Below are positions 46,403-47,143 of a DNA stretch of 47,143 bases, one piece after another. Origin of the DNA: Planctomycetota bacterium (GTDB lineage Bacteria; Planctomycetota; JACOTG01); NCBI GenBank assembly GCA_016178505.1, contig JACOTG010000105.1:1-47143 (forward strand). The letters run 5' to 3'. A program made the position numbers and the translations under genes. The notes below the pieces were generated by a model. That model did not search any database, was not told where the DNA came from, and worked only from the letters and a program-made list of their open reading frames with translations. Position 1 is the stretch's first letter; the number at the start of each line of letters is the position of its first letter.

Positions 46403-46905
46403 CGCTGGGCCTCGTGACCCGGTCGGGTCTGTTCGAGTTTCTCGAGGTGAGCCGCCATACGCAACATGAGATCGTGAAGTTGGCGCGTCTCCGCGATGGT
46501 GAACGTGCTCATCACGCTCCGAATCTGGTGTCCGTGACGTCGATGCACTCGCTTCGCCAGTCGCCGACCTTGCGGCGTCAGGCAGATCTCCGTCGCCCGC
46601 CGGTCGACGCGCGACGGCTTTCGCGCGACCAGTCCCATCCGTTCGAGGCGATCGATCAGACCCGTCACGCTCGGCGGCCGGACGAGAAGCCGTTCGCCGA
46701 TCTCCGTCAGTCGCAGGCTTCGAGCTCCTTCCTGCTCGGAGCGCATCAGCAAGCGCAGGACGCCCCACTGTGCACCGCTGATGCCGAAGCTGGCAAAGTA
46801 CGGCTCCATCGTGTTGCGAAAGAGACCCCAGGTTCGCACGAACGCTCGGAAGGCCTGCTCGGCGGGGTGTGAAACGTTGTTCGGCTGAGTCCGTCGCTTG
46901 ACCAT
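46399..46905 (-). CDS. MarR-family transcription regulator of the efflux operon
   Basis: 168 residues. A winged helix-turn-helix lies at about 55-125 (GAQWGVLRLLM, then LTEIGERLLVRPPSVTGLIDRLE and DRRATEICLTPQGRRLA; I read the recognition part as PPSVTGLIDRLERMG), flanked by dimerisation helices. MarR proteins are usually repressors released by phenolic or other small ligands. It is the first gene of the operon and overlaps mdtA by 4 nt. A palindromic site (46909-46922) lies 3 bp before its ATG and covers the -10 box, so it likely represses its own transcript and the pump. Confidence 0.92.
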   Translation of the reverse strand: MVKRRTQPNNVSHPAEQAFRAFVRTWGLFRNTMEPYFASFGISGAQWGVLRLLMRSEQEGARSLRLTEIGERLLVRPPSVTGLIDRLERMGLVARKPSRVDRRATEICLTPQGRRLAKRVHRRHGHQIRSVMSTFTIAETRQLHDLMLRMAAHLEKLEQTRPGHEAQR

Positions 46906-46908
46906 TTA

Positions 46909-46922
46909 GTTAGGAACCTAAC
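46909..46922. promoter_or_regulatory. MarR operator palindrome
   Basis: GTTAGGAACCTAAC has 6-bp arms (GTTAGG/CCTAAC) around a 2-bp centre. It overlaps the -10 box of the operon promoter and ends 3 bp before the marR ATG. Size and place fit a MarR dimer. Confidence 0.7.
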
Positions 46923-46943
46923 CTTCTTGTCTACGAAGGTCAA
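46915..46943 (-). promoter_or_regulatory. Promoter of the marR-mdtABC-tolC operon
   Basis: On the minus strand TTGACC (46938-46943) and TAGGTT (46915-46920) are 17 nt apart. The predicted start is within about 5 nt of the ATG, so the mRNA is nearly leaderless. The -10 is weak, which is common for repressed promoters. Confidence 0.55.
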
Positions 46944-47136
46944 AGCCTAGTCTTGCAATTTGGCGCAGATTCTCTTCGCTGCGACGTTCTTCGCATCGCC
47001 GCAGTGAATGTGCTCGCTCGAATGACTGGACGCGGTCGCGCGGTTCACGGCGCCCGTCGATCGCTGTTCACTCCCCGATGGTCCGGCGTTCGCTTCGATG
47101 ACCTCCGTCGATTCGTCTCTTTTGGAGGGTCCTGTC

Positions 47137-47143
47137 ATGAAAC
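47137..47143 (+). CDS. Start of a gene divergent from the efflux operon (cut by window edge)
   Basis: GGAGGG at about 47124-47129 stands 7 nt before ATG 47137, and the frame runs ATG AAA to the end of the window. Only two codons are visible, so the product is unknown. The 190 nt between this site and the marR promoter hold no gene and should contain its promoter. Confidence 0.45.

Noticed and set aside
1..47143. CRISPR arrays, tRNA or rRNA genes, insertion sequences
   Set aside because: No regularly spaced short repeats, cloverleaf-like sequences, rRNA stretches or transposase motifs were seen on either strand by eye.

Overview
The window is a stretch of high-GC chromosome from a bacterium that looks like a member of the Planctomycetota. 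This is an inference from gene content, not from a marker gene. The clues are an ECF-like sigma factor overlapping a Ser/Thr kinase with kinesin-light-chain-type TPRs, a second ECF sigma factor fused to a membrane anchor and an exported domain, a membrane-anchored prenyltransferase/squalene-oxidase-repeat protein, large secreted proteins without enzymatic signatures, and hybrid histidine kinases. I saw no rRNA, tRNA, CRISPR array or insertion sequence.

Layout. 1-6.2 kb (minus): a cut-off secreted protein, a squalene-cyclase-fold protein and a MASE1-PAS hybrid histidine kinase. 6.3-8.7 kb (plus): a tightly coupled trio of a divergent Lgt-like membrane transferase, a radical SAM protein of the MJ0619/Tes type and a small membrane protein. 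8.9-13.6 kb (plus): a periplasmic binding protein coupled to a second hybrid histidine kinase, then a LURP-one protein. 13.7-18.8 kb: a HIT-like protein and a PQQ-propeller protein (minus), divergent from a multihaem cytochrome c (plus). 18.9-21.6 kb (minus): a three-gene unit of an NrtR-like Nudix regulator, an SPFH/band-7 protein and an NAD-kinase-like protein, behind a clear promoter and operator. 22-26.8 kb (plus): a secreted beta-sandwich protein, then the sigma factor and kinase pair. 27-32.5 kb (minus): a membrane protein, a hicBA toxin-antitoxin pair, tex, and a nucleotidyltransferase with its small partner. 32.8-36.4 kb (plus): the membrane-tethered sigma factor, a lipoprotein and a one-helix protein. 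36.5-46.9 kb (minus): an orphan pseudopilin and a complete marR-mdtA-mdtB-mdtC-tolC efflux operon with a promoter and operator. A divergent gene begins at the right edge.

The strongest candidates for undescribed biology are the Lgt-like/radical SAM/membrane trio (possible lipid-tail modification), the NrtR-SPFH-NAD kinase unit (NAD-linked membrane response), the two-gene nucleotidyltransferase module, and the sigma factor fused to an exported domain. A relic of the tex S1 domain beside hicBA records a local rearrangement. Coordinates were checked by reading frames and start codons by hand; family assignments rest on recalled motifs and no database search was run.
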